This document shows positions 23,000 to 34,480 of a stretch of 64,000 nucleotides of DNA, piece by piece (positions within the stretch are counted from its first letter, which is position 1; every line of letters begins with the position of its first letter). Source of the DNA: Opisthocomus hoazin (Eukaryota; Chordata; Aves; Opisthocomiformes; Opisthocomidae). Made by a program: the position numbers and the translations under genes. The stretch covers positions 4,293,001 to 4,357,000 of the forward strand of contig NC_134442.1 in the NCBI RefSeq assembly GCF_030867145.1. The letters are read 5' to 3'. Below the pieces are notes generated by a model that had not been told where the DNA came from, did no database searches, and saw only the letters and a program-made list of their open reading frames with translations.

Positions 23000-23745
23000 C
23001 GGTTTGATCAGTGCAGGGACATTCAGGCACATTCAGGTGCCCGAAACATCTGCAGGAGAACAGCTCTGTGGAGAGAGACCTGGGTGTGCTGGTGGACAAC
23101 AAGTTAACCATGAGCCAACAGTGTGTCCTGGTTGCCAAGAAGGCCAATGGGATCCTGGGGTGCATTAAGAGGAGTGTGGCCAGCAGGTCGAGGGAGGTTC
23201 TCCTCCCCCTCTACTCTGCCCGAGTGAGGTCCCATCTGGAGTACTGGGTCCAGTTCTGGGCTCCCCAGTTCAAGAAAGATGAGGAGCTACTGGAGAGAGT
23301 CCGGCGGAGGGCTACGAGAATGATGAGGGGACTGGAGCATCTCTCCTATGAGGAGAAGCTGAGGGACTGGGCTTGTTCAGCCTGAAGAAGAGAAGGCTGA
23401 GAGGGGACCTAATAAATGTTCACAAATATCTGAAGGGTGGGTGTCAGGAGGATGGGGCCAGACTCTTTTCAGTGATGCCCAGTGACAGGAGAAGGGGCAA
23501 CGGGCACAAAACAAAGCAGAGGAAGTTGCAGCTGAACATGAGGAAGAAATTCTTCACTCTGAGGGTCACTGAGCCTTGGAACAGGTTACCCAGAGGGGTT
23601 GTGGATTCTCCTTCTCCGGAGATATTCAAGACCCGCTTGGACATGGCCCTGTGCAGCCTTCTCTAGGTGACCCTGCTTCGGCAGGGGAGTTGGACTGGGT
23701 GACCCACAGAGGGCCTTTCCAACCCCTACCATGCTGTGATTCTCT
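23000..23745 (+). mobile_element. CR1 LINE 3' end
   Basis: Sense copy coding the RT C-terminus ([36 protein letters not shown], then [16 protein letters not shown] after a frame change near 23375). It ends in CTTTCCAACCCCTACCATGCTGTGATTCTC. Confidence 0.85.
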
Positions 23746-24206
23746 ACTTCTGTGGTGTTACTGTGGGTGGCCAAGGATATGCCCATTCTCCCTCTGGCCC
23801 TAAGGTGATGCTCACAAAGGATGTGCACCTGAGTTCCCACTGAAGAAAGGTAAGGAGCTCAGAATTGGGGCTCACATACTGAAAACTCTTTCATGCATCC
23901 CCAAACTGAACCAAGAGGATTCTCAGCTCCTCTGGGGCTCTGGGGCCAATGAGGGGAGCTGAATCCCGCTTCAACCCAAGGGCTTATTGGTCAGGATGAG
24001 ATGCCTGTACATCTTCAGCTCAATCCTTTCCCTACACAGGGCAAGCCAACCCCCTCCCTGCCCCTGTTGGTGTGTCCTTCTTGTTATGGGTCAAGAATAT
24101 CAGTGTCCAGAGAGGTACACTGATGCCTATTGTAGAGGACCACATTCTGCTAGGGAAATCCTTGCTGTGGGACTCAGTGTCTCTGCCCTGCTGCTCATTA
24201 TTTCAG

Positions 24207-24557
24207 GTGACTTGAAGCCATGCTCACCAGGGTGCATTTAAGGAACTGTCAGCTTCAGAGCCTCAGCGGCATCTCCAGTGAGCCCAGAAGGGGAACAGAA
24301 AGTGATACCTTGGGCTGGTCCTCTGCTGCTGAGCTGGGCAGGGCTCCCGGGATGGAGGGAGCTCATGGCAACCAGGCAGCGCTGCAGAGAGACAGCTCAG
24401 TCCGGGAGAAGCTCCTCTGTGAAGTACAGCAGGGCTGAGGGCACTGCCTGCAGGCAGCGAGGGTAGAGGAGTGAGGCAGAGAGAGGTTAATGGCAGTCTG
24501 GGGTGGAAGGACAGAGAAGAGCTTACTTGGAGAAAAATCTGAAGAACCCTTAATAAG
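24207..24557 (+). other. Probable 5' noncoding exon of receptor 2
   Basis: Related to the upstream exon-like blocks of the other receptors; a shared core with CAGGGCTGAGGGCACTGCC and CTGCAGGCAGCGAGGG lies near 24430-24460. It follows TTATTTCAG and ends at GTAGGT (24558), a weaker donor than the GTAAGT of the paralogs. It is the most diverged of the four blocks, as expected for the unit with the broken receptor. Confidence 0.4.
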
Positions 24558-24789
24558 GTAGGTCTTTGACTGCAGGGCAATGCAGCTGCGGTCATTGGAA
24601 CAATGCCCTAAAGCTGGCACAAATCACAGCCTGTGGGATCTGTCTGGAGGTCTTGCAGTTTCTCCAGTGTAGAGGAAAAGGCCGTGCTCTGCAGCACAGC
24701 TTCTCTGTGCCCCATCAGAGGGACGGGGCATGTCAGCTGCCTTCACTAGGGGATGGCTGCAGGGCGTGAAGCCGGGTGTGCACCCAGGG

Positions 24790-25436
24790 TGTTGTACTAA
24801 GGAATCAAAAGGGGAATCAAAATGTGAAACAATAATTGAAATTGATCAGACTATTGCAGCTGTGGGTATTTTTGTAAAGCCCTGCCCTCATTACAGTTAA
24901 AAGTTTCATAATCTTGTAAGCTTATAATTATCTATAGTACATTTAGAGAAAATAAGAAACAGGATTTTGAATAATGTGTTATTGTTTCATAAGAAGGATG
25001 TAGCTGTCGAAAGCAGAACCAGAGAGTGGTAAATTGTAAGAATATCTAACGAGCTGTGAAGAACAGGTGAGATTGCCAAAAGAAACAGGTAACTAGGGGA
25101 AAGGTAATTCTGGCATGGGGAGATTGCAGCCACCAACTCATGGACCAGCTACCCCGATTGTAACCCAGACTAAAAAGATGAAGAAATGGAGCATGTGTAC
25201 TAACTAACACGCTGGACAAAGACCACTAACCAATCATTCCACAGAATAACAATGCATATGTATTAGGGAGTTGAATATGTTAATGCTTTGTGCATAAATA
25301 TTGATATGTGAACGAGGTGTGCTGTCTTGCGACAGACACACTTATCTGCGCAAATATGCAATAAAATACCTGTGCTCTGGGTGTAGATTAGCATATTGCA
25401 CATGGGGTAAACAAACCCCGATTTTGGGGGACAACA
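24790..25436 (+). mobile_element. Solo LTR A of an endogenous retrovirus
   Basis: A 647 bp element with perfect terminal inverted hexamers, TGTTGT at the left and ACAACA at the right. It is flanked on both sides by AGGG (24786-24789 and 25437-25440), consistent with a 4 bp target-site duplication. A CAATAAAATACC poly(A) signal lies at about 25360. No internal retroviral genes are present, so it is a solo LTR. It interrupts sequence that is continuous in the receptor 3 unit around 36950-36980, so it was inserted into the presumed receptor 2 intron. Confidence 0.8.
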
Positions 25437-26908
25437 AGGGGTGCTCAGGGCTGTCCTTCTAAGCAGGGTCCCTGCACCCCAGGGAGATGTGTACCATGAG
25501 AGGGACTCTGCTGCCTGCCAGGGTCAGCACTCAGCCTGCCCAGGGAGCTCCCCAAGGTGGGGCAGGGAGAAGCTGCGGGTGGGAGAAGCAACTCCAGGCA
25601 GGAGAGCATCCTTCTGCTGTCAAGAGGGTGCTGCGTGGGTCAGGGCTGCTTACAGCTCCAGATCACTGCCAGGACATTTCCGAGGGCACTTTTCAAGGAG
25701 AAGGTCAAGGCAGGGATTACTACAAAGAGATGAGCTTTTCTCAGTCTGTTTTCAGTTTCCTGCTTTTAAAGGATTTGGAAAAGGAGCTTCACCAAGTCTC
25801 TGAGACTTGTGGGCTGTAACGTTGAGTGATGAGTAAGTCTTACAGGAGCCCACTAAAGTGACTGATTTCCACTGGTCTGTGATACTGTTATCGTTACCTT
25901 GTTCGTGCTGTCAGGCTCTCTGGGGATGGGAATTGCTGCAGCCAAGTCAGGCACCAGTGTTGTGATTCCTTCGTGCACATGTGTCCATGGGAATGAAGTG
26001 TCCAGGCTTTCCTCTAACCTGTAGGGCTGTGGGCGGAGTAGTCTGGGGACTGGGGAAGGAGCTGAGTCTCTCTTATTGAGTTATCTTCAACAAGACACTT
26101 GGGTATCTCCTTGGGGTGTCCTTCCTAGCTGTGAGCTTCCCTCCATGATGCAAATGTTTCCTGTAGCATCTTGGTCTTATCCGAATGCCCCATGGAGAAC
26201 TGCAGAGATGCCACAACTGAGGAAATGCTGTGTGTCCTTGGTGAGAAGCGGCGTGCTGACACCTTGCTCAGGTACCGTAAGAAAAGGTGAGACTTCTAGT
26301 GATCCGACCACTCTCAGCAGTGTCTGGCTTCTTTTCAGGGTAAGACAAGAATAGATCGTCCTTTGACACCCACAAGTGCAAGAAAAGGGCACTTTGGAAT
26401 AATCTTATCCAGCCTCCCCTCCCCTCATCCTTAGCCACAGTGAATCCCTTTGTCTCTCAGGCCTTACAGTCTCTAGCTCAAAGTGCAGCAGAAGAGCTGG
26501 GGATTGCTGACTGCAGAAAACCAAGCATGATGTCTGGGTAGGAAAAGGGTTCTCAAAAACTCCTTTCTAACCCTCACATTCTTTACAACTGGGAGTGCAG
26601 ATGCTAACAAGTCTCTCTGTGTAAGGAGTGGTTTACTCTGATGAATTCTGAATATCCAACCAAGTCCCCCTGTCCCATTCCCATGTACCCACTCCAGCAG
26701 CACAGGGATGACCTCTTGAGAGCCTACTCGCAGACACCTGGCTACTCACAGCACAAGGAAACAGCACAAAATAAAGCTCAAGTCAGGGACCTGAATGCAG
26801 GCTTCCCCCTGAAAAGGAAACCGCGTGGAAGCGTCAGAGTGACAGAGCAATGGCATTGGTTTGGCAAAGTAGCATGTCCTAACTTGGCACTGCCTTTTCC
26901 TTTTTCAG

Positions 26909-26934
26909 CAGTGCCCCATGTCCAGAGGCAGCAA
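26909..26934 (+). promoter_or_regulatory. Receptor 2 acceptor and 5' leader
   Basis: A pyrimidine-rich TTTTCCTTTTTCAG ends at 26908, and the presumed coding exon begins 26 bases before the ATG at 26935. The leader ends in GGCAGCAAATG, as in receptor 3. Confidence 0.6.
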
Positions 26935-27861
26935 ATGTCCAACGGCAGCTCCATCAACCAGTTCCTCCTCCTGGCATTCGCAGACACCCGGGAGCTGCAG
27001 CTCTTGCACTTCTGACTCTTCCTGGCCATCTACTTGTCTGCCCTCCTCAGCAATGGCCTCATCATCACTGCCATAATCTATGACCATTGCCTCCACACAT
27101 CCATGTACTTCTTCCTCCTCAACCTCTCTGTCCTGGGCTCCATCTCTACCACCCTCCCCAAATCCATGGCCGATTCTCTCTGGGACTCCAGGACCATCTC
27201 CTATGCAGGATGTGCTGCACAAGTCTTTCTGTTAGTCTTTTTGATCTCAACAGAGTTTTCTCTGCTCACCATCATGGCCTATGACCGCTATGCTGCCATC
27301 TACAAACCCCTGCACTATGGGTTCCTCCTGGGCAGCAGCACTCGTCTGAAAATGGCTGCAGCTGCCTGGGGCAGTGGATTTCTCAATGCTGTGCTGCACA
27401 CTGTCAATACATTTTCCATACCCCTCTGCAAGGGCAATACTGTCAACCAGATCTTCTGTGAAATCCCTCATATCCTCAAGCTCTCCTGCTCACATGCCTA
27501 CCTCAGAGAAGTTGGCTTTGTCATGTTTAGTGCTTTTGTATTTTGGTGGTGTTTTGTTTTGATTGTGCTGTCCTATGTGCAGATCTTCAGGGCTGTGCTG
27601 AGGATCCCCTCTGAGCAGGGACGGCACAAAACCTTTTCGACGTGCCTCCCTCACCTGGCTGTGGTCTCCCTGTTTATCAGCACTGGCGTATTTTCCAACC
27701 TGAATCCCCCTTCCATCTCCTCCCCATCCTTGGACCTGGTGGTGTCTGTCCTGTACGTAGTGTTTCCTCCAGCAGTGAACCCCCTCCTCTACAGCATGAG
27801 GAACAAGGAGCTCATGAATTCCCTGAAGAAAGTGATGACTGTATTTTTTCAGAAGAATTAA
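26935..27861 (+). pseudogene. Olfactory receptor 2, OR14-like, nonsense-broken
   Basis: Same family as the three intact receptors. The frame runs from the ATG at 26935 to the stop at 27861 with one internal break: codon 27 is TGA at 27013-27015, where the paralogs have TGG for Trp in the TM1 sequence LHFWLFL. There is no frameshift. Two residues before GSISTT in TM2 are missing and the C-terminus is one residue shorter, giving 308 positions instead of 311. Other conserved residues have drifted: AIC has become AIY after the MAYDRY motif, and the C-terminal tail differs from the VFxQQ ending of the others. The downstream poly(A) signal has also decayed and an LTR sits in the presumed intron. 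A translation start after the stop would lack the N-terminus and part of TM1, so function is unlikely. Confidence 0.92.
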
Positions 27862-27939
27862 ACCCTCTATATTCTTCTCGAAATTACTCATAATGTAACT
27901 TCTCATAGCCGCAGCCTGTTTTCCACCATTTGTTTGGGG

Positions 27940-27971
27940 TTTTTTTGTTTGATTTGATTTTTTTTTTTTTC
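27940..27971. repeat. Poly-T/GT-rich run after receptor 2
   Basis: A T-rich stretch with about 13 uninterrupted T residues. It falls in roughly 340 bp of sequence not present after the other receptors, before homology resumes near 28360. Confidence 0.75.
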
Positions 27972-28509
27972 TAATTGTGATATTTTCCACAAAGAGATGT
28001 CATTAGTTGTACCATTTCTGCACCGGTATCTATCATTCTTGTGTGACCCAGAGACTTTCAGGACTCACAGTCTCTCTCTATTTAAATAAAGTAAAGTACC
28101 CTGCACTGACTTGTTTGTCCAAGATCCTTCCTCAGACCTTCTCTGGAACCACAGGGACAGTGCATGTGTGCAGAGGTGGAGAGGAAGAGCGTCCCAGCAC
28201 AGCAGCACGACCAGGGATAACCGGTGTTTACTCTTTCCAAAGCTGTCCTTTCCGTCTCCACATGCTGCTTCTGAGCCCTTCTGTTAGTTTCAGACCTGAG
28301 TGCTCCTATAGTTTGGTCATAATCCTGAATTTAAAAGTCCTCTGACCACAAGCCGGGACAGGCAATGGGCATTTTTGTGACAGAGGTGGCCTCCATCACA
28401 GCAGTTCTATCATGAAAGGGGATCTGCTGAGGGCAGTGCCTGAAGGCTTAGATCTTTCAAAGCTGCTCTCAAGAACATGTCCAAGGAACAGACTCTGAAG
28501 AGGCTCATT

Positions 28510-31079
28510 GCGTTGCTTGTTTCTCCATGGGTTTGTGGTGATGAGATCAGGGTCCCTCTGTGGTCTTTCAGGGACTGAGGACTGGTTCAGGTGTTACTTG
28601 TTAGCGGCCAGCAGCCATGCAGGTGGTGAATGGTCTCCAATCAATCTGTCTGGGGCTCTACAGGATGTGATAGGGCTGATTGTAGATGAGTGCTTTCTTG
28701 GAGTGAATTGAGAGTTTCTAAAATCTGGTGATGGCAGAATAACATCTGCACACCCCCATGGACTTCTTTGTGAGCAAGCTGTCCTCCTTGAAGACCTGCT
28801 ATGACTCTAAGGGCCTTGATGGTAGACATTAACAGCCCTGACCAAACTCATATGGGACCTCCACCCACTCCAGCTGCCCAGGGGCTTCCTTCAAGCTCAG
28901 GCCTGGGCCTTCAGTCCCTGTCTGATACGTGATGCAGTAGCACTGATCTGGCCTCAGCCATGCCTTGCTGTGGAGCCTGTTCATCCGGACTCAGAAGCAG
29001 AGATTGATTTCCTTGCTGTGTCCTGGATCTGTATTGCCACTACAGATCTGCCTGGCTATCACTTGACTGCATCTGACCCTGCTTACACTCATCAGCCTGA
29101 CCCTGACTTGTGTATTGACTTCCGTGTGGGGCCTTAGCCCTGACTGATCCTCACAAACCTGCCTGTGACCTGGAAACTTGTTTGACCCTGGTTGCCATCC
29201 CCAGCCTACTCTGCTCACCTCACTCAGTTGTTGTGGGATGGGGCCCAGGCTGGCAAGGCCCCTGCCCTGCTCACTTGCTCGCTGTGTTAAGCCCCTTGGT
29301 TCCTGGCTCCCCATCCCTGAGGGTGCAGCCACCCTCTCTGCATCCTGGCACAGGCCTTGTTGACCTGGAAGAAGAAAGTCCTTCTGGTTCTGCTTCTACA
29401 GATGTGAAAGACCTGGAAAGGACATGCAGTGCACCAAGCATCCCTTTAGGCATGTAGGATTTTGAGTTCATTTACTCAGAAGAGGCAGAGCAGAATTTAC
29501 TGAGAAGTGGCAGATCAGAAGCCAGGTCCTAAGGTAGAAGAGAAAGGAGAAAATGTTGCTTCCTTGTTTGTTTTTTTAAGTAAATGAAATGGTGAATGGT
29601 CCCATCTTTGGGGGCTGTCAAAATGACATGCCCTTCTTTGGATGTGAACAGGACTTTCAGGCGAAATGGGAGCTCTTTCCAGGAGTCATCCTGACCACGT
29701 CTTCCCTCTGTGGAATTATTGGGATGGGGGTCGTCTCCTTCAGGTTTGCATGTTCCCAAGGCAGATTTGTGCAGTTCATCACAATATTCCAGCTCCTTGG
29801 CTTTTCTGTGATTGTGTCCAGGTCAGCAGCATTGCACATACCCATGCAGATGTCTCCCGTGATTGCAGTTGCCTGGGGTTCCTCAGGCTCACCTGTATGC
29901 TGGGCACAAGGAGTGAGGGCCTTGGGAAGGTCAGCTGTGGACTGGGGGCAGAGGGAAAGTGGGGGAGATGGTGAAGCATGGAGGCATTTGCAAAGACCCT
30001 CACCACCCTTGTGTGATGACAAGTACTTCTTTCTGCAGGCAGAGACTTCACTGCCAGCCTTGTTGTCCCCCAAATTAGGGTTCTTTTACCTGGTGTGAGA
30101 AAAGCCATTCAACACACAGAGTCAAGATATTTGTTTACTTCATGTCTGAGCAGAGGTGGGTGCTAGGTGGTAACTCCACCAAGTTAGCACATTTTGGCTA
30201 ACACATGGTAAACCTTTATACATTTTAAGCAACAGTTATCACTACCTTTGCAGTTATGCTTAATAACCCTCTTTCCCATTGGTCCTTACATGTCTCGTCT
30301 CTACTTAAAGTCACAATATCCTACATTTTGTCGTGAATGTTCCATGACGAAGGGGCTTTATTTTGGAAGGGGGCTTTTGTTACTGGAAGGTGGGGTTTTT
30401 TTACTAATTTATTTATTTACTAATTTACTTATTTATTTATTTACTAATTTATTTATTTATTTACTAATTACAAATTGGGATAGTTCACCCATAGTTCAAG
30501 TAGTCTTTTTTTATGGACAGTTTAGTGTCCTTTTGCACTTGCCTTAGTACCTTATTTTAATTACAGCTGTGACTCTTCAAGGCTGCCATGACTGTCCTCA
30601 CCAGTTTCTTGTGTGATGTTGTTATTCTCCTGTTAGTTGTTTGTCATCAGTCCCTCAGCCTGGAAATTGCACGAACCTCCTGGACGGTGGTTCCATAACT
30701 GCTGGGGAAGTGGGAAGGACTTGTGCTACACACGGAAGTGCAGGGAGAGACTGGTGTGAGTGTGTAGAAGTCATCGTGCTAAAGGCAGGAAGAAGACTTG
30801 AGTTAGTGTGGAATAGGTTGAGTTTGGAATTCGAGGCAGCAGAAGGAGGACGAGCATTTCAGTGCCGGGATGTGGGGAGCAATAGCAGATCCAAGCAAGT
30901 CTGTGGCTGTGACATCTTGAGTGCTAGAGAAGCATTAACAGGGCGTTGGAAAAAAGCAGGTGTTGGGAAACTGAGAGGCATTGGCAAGCCCTCAGGTAAA
31001 CACAGCTTTTTGTTTGAAGCAACAGTGAATGAGGACAGAGGGACATCAGGAAAGCTTGGGAGATCCGAGGGTCAGGATG
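28510..31079. other. No gene recognised
   Basis: Downstream of receptor 2 homology and before the partial module B. Contains a CCTGAC/CTGCC-rich stretch at 28990-29300 and AT-rich sequence at 30110-30560. The plus-strand frame at 29589-30098 has hydrophobic stretches but no family signature. Confidence 0.45.
30396..30470. repeat. ATTT/ACTAATTT simple repeat
   Basis: T-rich low-complexity run of TTTATT and TTACTAAT units, in a region with no recognised gene. Confidence 0.85.
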
Positions 31080-32250
31080 AGGTGGGGAAATGGGACAGTA
31101 GCTAAAGTCTGCAAGGAAACAAGCACAGGCATAGGACAGTGTAGGACAGCCTGTGGTGGGGATGACCAAGGGCCTTGGTGCGGCTGGGACCACCCCCTGC
31201 CAACATAAATGAGGTCTTCTTCCTTTTGGCTATGGCTACTCTCCCTTCCACTGAGGCCCATGAGAAGACACCAGTGCCTTACAACCCCAGGGCATTGTTG
31301 GCTCCTCACTCACCCCCACAGAGCCTGGGAGGTTTCCCATTGCTCTCCTGCACTGAACATTCCACACCCCACATCACACTGCTCCACAGAGGAGCCACGA
31401 ACAGGCTGTGAGGCAACAGACCCCAATTCCCAGGGGATGGAGGTCAGGGCTTGGCTGTCCTGCTTTGCAAAAGACATCAAGGCCTTCCACAGCCACACTC
31501 CAAACTTGATTTTCCACCTGTAACCAGTGCCTCTGACTTCCTGCTTCATCCTGGGCGATGCATCAGGGATGCTCACCTCTTCTTGTAATTCCCTCCACGT
31601 TCCCTTTGCAATGATGGTCCTGAGTTGGGCTTGGTAACACCCTCAGAAACTTGGAGAGTTGCTGCTGAATTTTACTTCTCTAGAGACCTGTTCAGCCTTT
31701 CATGATCTGCAGTTCAGGAATTCAGCACCAGAGGGCTCATTAACATTCAAAATGCCTTAACAAGCCAAGCCTCTGGGAAGAACTTCAAGTTCTCAATTCT
31801 TCTGTGGTTAACTAAACAGCTTTCAGGAGCAGAAGTCAAAGTGAAATAAACAACAATAAGAAAATATTTTTCCCCCTTTTTTTATTGGATTCTTTACACA
31901 TTACTTGATGTCAGCAATCTCCAACTGCTATTAATCCTGAGCATCTCCTAAGGCAGTCTGAATATATATGTAAATCAAGACCCTTTATTTATGACAATCA
32001 AGCGGTCTTTGTCCCTAGCCCCTACCTCACCATTTCCCTCATCAAACACCTGGGACTTCAAGAAGCCTTGTTCCAACCTCAGCTTGCTCCCCTTAAGGCT
32101 GTAGATACAGGTTTCAGACCGTTGGCACAAACTCCCACCTGTTTAATTTGGAGAAAGAGCTGCAAGTAGACACAGAAGGATCTTTCTTAATGGCCAACAA
32201 ATAAAAACACAGGAAGGCATAGTTCGATTTAAAAAAAAAAAATCATTCCT
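31080..32250 (+). repeat. Low-copy module B, partial copy
   Basis: Shares GTGTAGGACAGCCTGTGGTG (near 31140) with 44335-44350 and 5830-5850, and the CAGTGGATG-to-CTGCTTCATCC region with copy 2. It lacks the CR1-like start. Confidence 0.5.
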
Positions 32251-32904
32251 CTGCTGTATATTAAATCCACTTCACCTCCACTGAAGTGCACTTTCCACAG
32301 CAGATAACCTTAGACCAACAGAAAACACCTTCTGTGTCAAGCACAGATCCCAAGATCCCCCCAAACACTGTCCCCTGTCCCAGACTCTGTCGATATTTCC
32401 TCTTTGCACACAACAAGCTGCCCACTAAAGTCACAAGCTCCCTCAATTCATAGGGCGAAGAAAGGAGAAGTGCTCTCTTTTGCACAGCCAAGTCTGCACT
32501 AATCCAAATATTTTGGGGTTACAGGGACTTTACCAAGTGTACCCTGCAGCATCTACTCCCACTCAATTTTTATTTTCTGCAGGGTAAACTACATGTGTCT
32601 CCAATGTAGGGGAACGCAGAGAACAGAGTTATTTCATCTGGTATTGGACACCTCGAGCTCAATTTCCCAGCTTTCCCTTTCTAGTCAAGAGAAAGAAATC
32701 AGCTCTCTTAACTGAGATGCCTTGGGCTTCCCTGTCTGGCCACCAGCTCCTCCTTCATGTATGCTCCTACAGGACCTGGGTCACATTTCCCAGTCCAACG
32801 TGGGGTCTTCAGCTACCTCAGGGTGTCTTGGAGGCACTGCCCACCTCTCTGTGGGTGACTGAATCAACCCCCGAATGAAGACTTTAGGTGTACAATGGCA
32901 TATC

Positions 32905-33175
32905 ACTATGGGCCTCCAAGTAGTCAACATGGCTTCATGAAGGGCAAGTCAACACGAAGGGAGCAGTCAACATGGCTTCACGAAGCGGAAGTCATTTTTA
33001 GCTGACCTTATAGCCTTCTCCAATGACATGACTGGCTTGGTAGATGAGGAGACAGGAGTGGTGATTTGCCTATATTTCAGAAAATCTTTCAGCACTATCC
33101 CCCTATGATATCGTCAGATAGAAGCTGTTAAAGTCTGGACTGGATGAGAAGAAAGAGAGGTGGACTGAAAACTTG
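32905..33175 (+). mobile_element. CR1 RT fragment with internal 28 bp duplication
   Basis: Sense fragment around the SQHGFMKGKS motif. A 28-base segment at 32923-32950 is repeated at 32966-32993 with 25 of 28 matches, at an offset of 43 bases. Confidence 0.6.
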
Positions 33176-33189
33176 CAGGCCCATCAGTG

Positions 33190-34480
33190 GCGATCAGTGG
33201 CATGAAGTCTAACCATCCACTGCAGGGTTTTCTCCTCCAGGGTCCTGCCTCCAGCCACAAAGTCCTGGGAGAACACAGAGTCAAAGAAGTCATTGAGTAC
33301 CTCAGCCCTACCTGCTCCTACTCTAATGAAGATCAGCAGCAGGCCCACATTACACCTCTCCATTCTTTTACTCCTAATGAAGCAGTATCAGCTCATCTTG
33401 CAGCCCTTACCATCCTCTGCAAGTATCAAGACTGCAGGAGCTTTGGCTTTGTCATCATTTCCGCATCCATGGACACATTTTCTAAATTCCCCCTTTGCAG
33501 CTTCCCCTGTTTCCAGCTCCTGTGTGCTGCCTTTTTGCCGTGGAACTCAGACAGGTCATGTCATCAGCCTCCTGAGAAGAATGCTTCTCTTCATGGGTGT
33601 TCAGACAGATCATTCTTGTCCTCCGAGGAGGCTGTAAGCTTTATCAGATTTCCTGAGCTCCTTCCCCCTGCAGAGCTGCTTCCCACGACATCACCAATAT
33701 CAGTCTCCCAGGTATGTCAAAGTCTTCTTCTCTGGACTTCACCCATCTGTACTCCACTGCTGGCCTTCCTCACTCCTGGCACCTGGGACCCCACCATTCT
33801 CTGGTCACTACAGTCAAGGCACACGCTGATGATCACATGCCCAACCAGCTCTTCCTTGTTGGCCAGGGCCAGGTCCTGGTGAGCATCACCCTTCTCAGTC
33901 CACTTGGCAGCTGTGTTAACAAGTTGTCCCAAGATCCTCCAGACTGCTGGCACCCTGTTTCCTTGCCTGGCTGGGGAATGCCGGGGCAGTTACTGTCCCC
34001 CATGGGAACCTGCTCATTGACCTGAGAATTCCTCGGGTTGCAGACAGAAGACTTCTTCTGCTTCCTCACCCTGATCAAGTAGTTTGTAACTGCCAACACA
34101 AAGTCACTCTTGCTGACTTCTCCTCTCATTCTCACACACAAAAGCTAACCAAACATGTTACCCACCTTCTAGAGGAGCTCCATATATCCCAGCTGATCCT
34201 TCACACCCAGAGCCTCCCCCTGGTACTCATCCTTCCTGCCACTCCCTGCAGCAGAGCCTGTATCTTTCTGTTGCATCACCCGAGCTCAGAAAGCTGTCCC
34301 ATCACATCTCCAGTAATCCAAAAACTTCATAGTGGTGTGATAAGTCATCGGGTTTCAGCTCCTCCTGCCCGTACTCCAGCTCCTCCTGGCCATGCACATT
34401 TGGGTTGCAACATCTCAGCTGTCGCACCAAGGTAGAGCACAGAGTGCCCAAAGGGAAAGCTGAGCTCTGCTCCTGACCAG
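33190..34480 (-). mobile_element. CR1-like ORF2 upstream region, antisense
   Basis: On the minus strand, 33953-33720 encodes LALANKEELVGHVIIS followed by LDCSDQRMV. This resembles the end of the CR1 endonuclease domain (the LLTN-EELI...GCSDH segment). The plus-strand open frame of 231 codons at 33187-33882 is therefore a shadow. A shorter relative lies at 35010-35260. Confidence 0.55.

Noticed and set aside
29589-30098. 169-codon plus-strand frame with hydrophobic stretches
   Set aside because: No seven-transmembrane or other family signature. It overlaps minus-strand frames of similar length, so length alone is not evidence.
33187-33882. 231-codon plus-strand frame
   Set aside because: The opposite strand carries a CR1-like endonuclease-end motif, and the plus-strand product has no recognisable domain.
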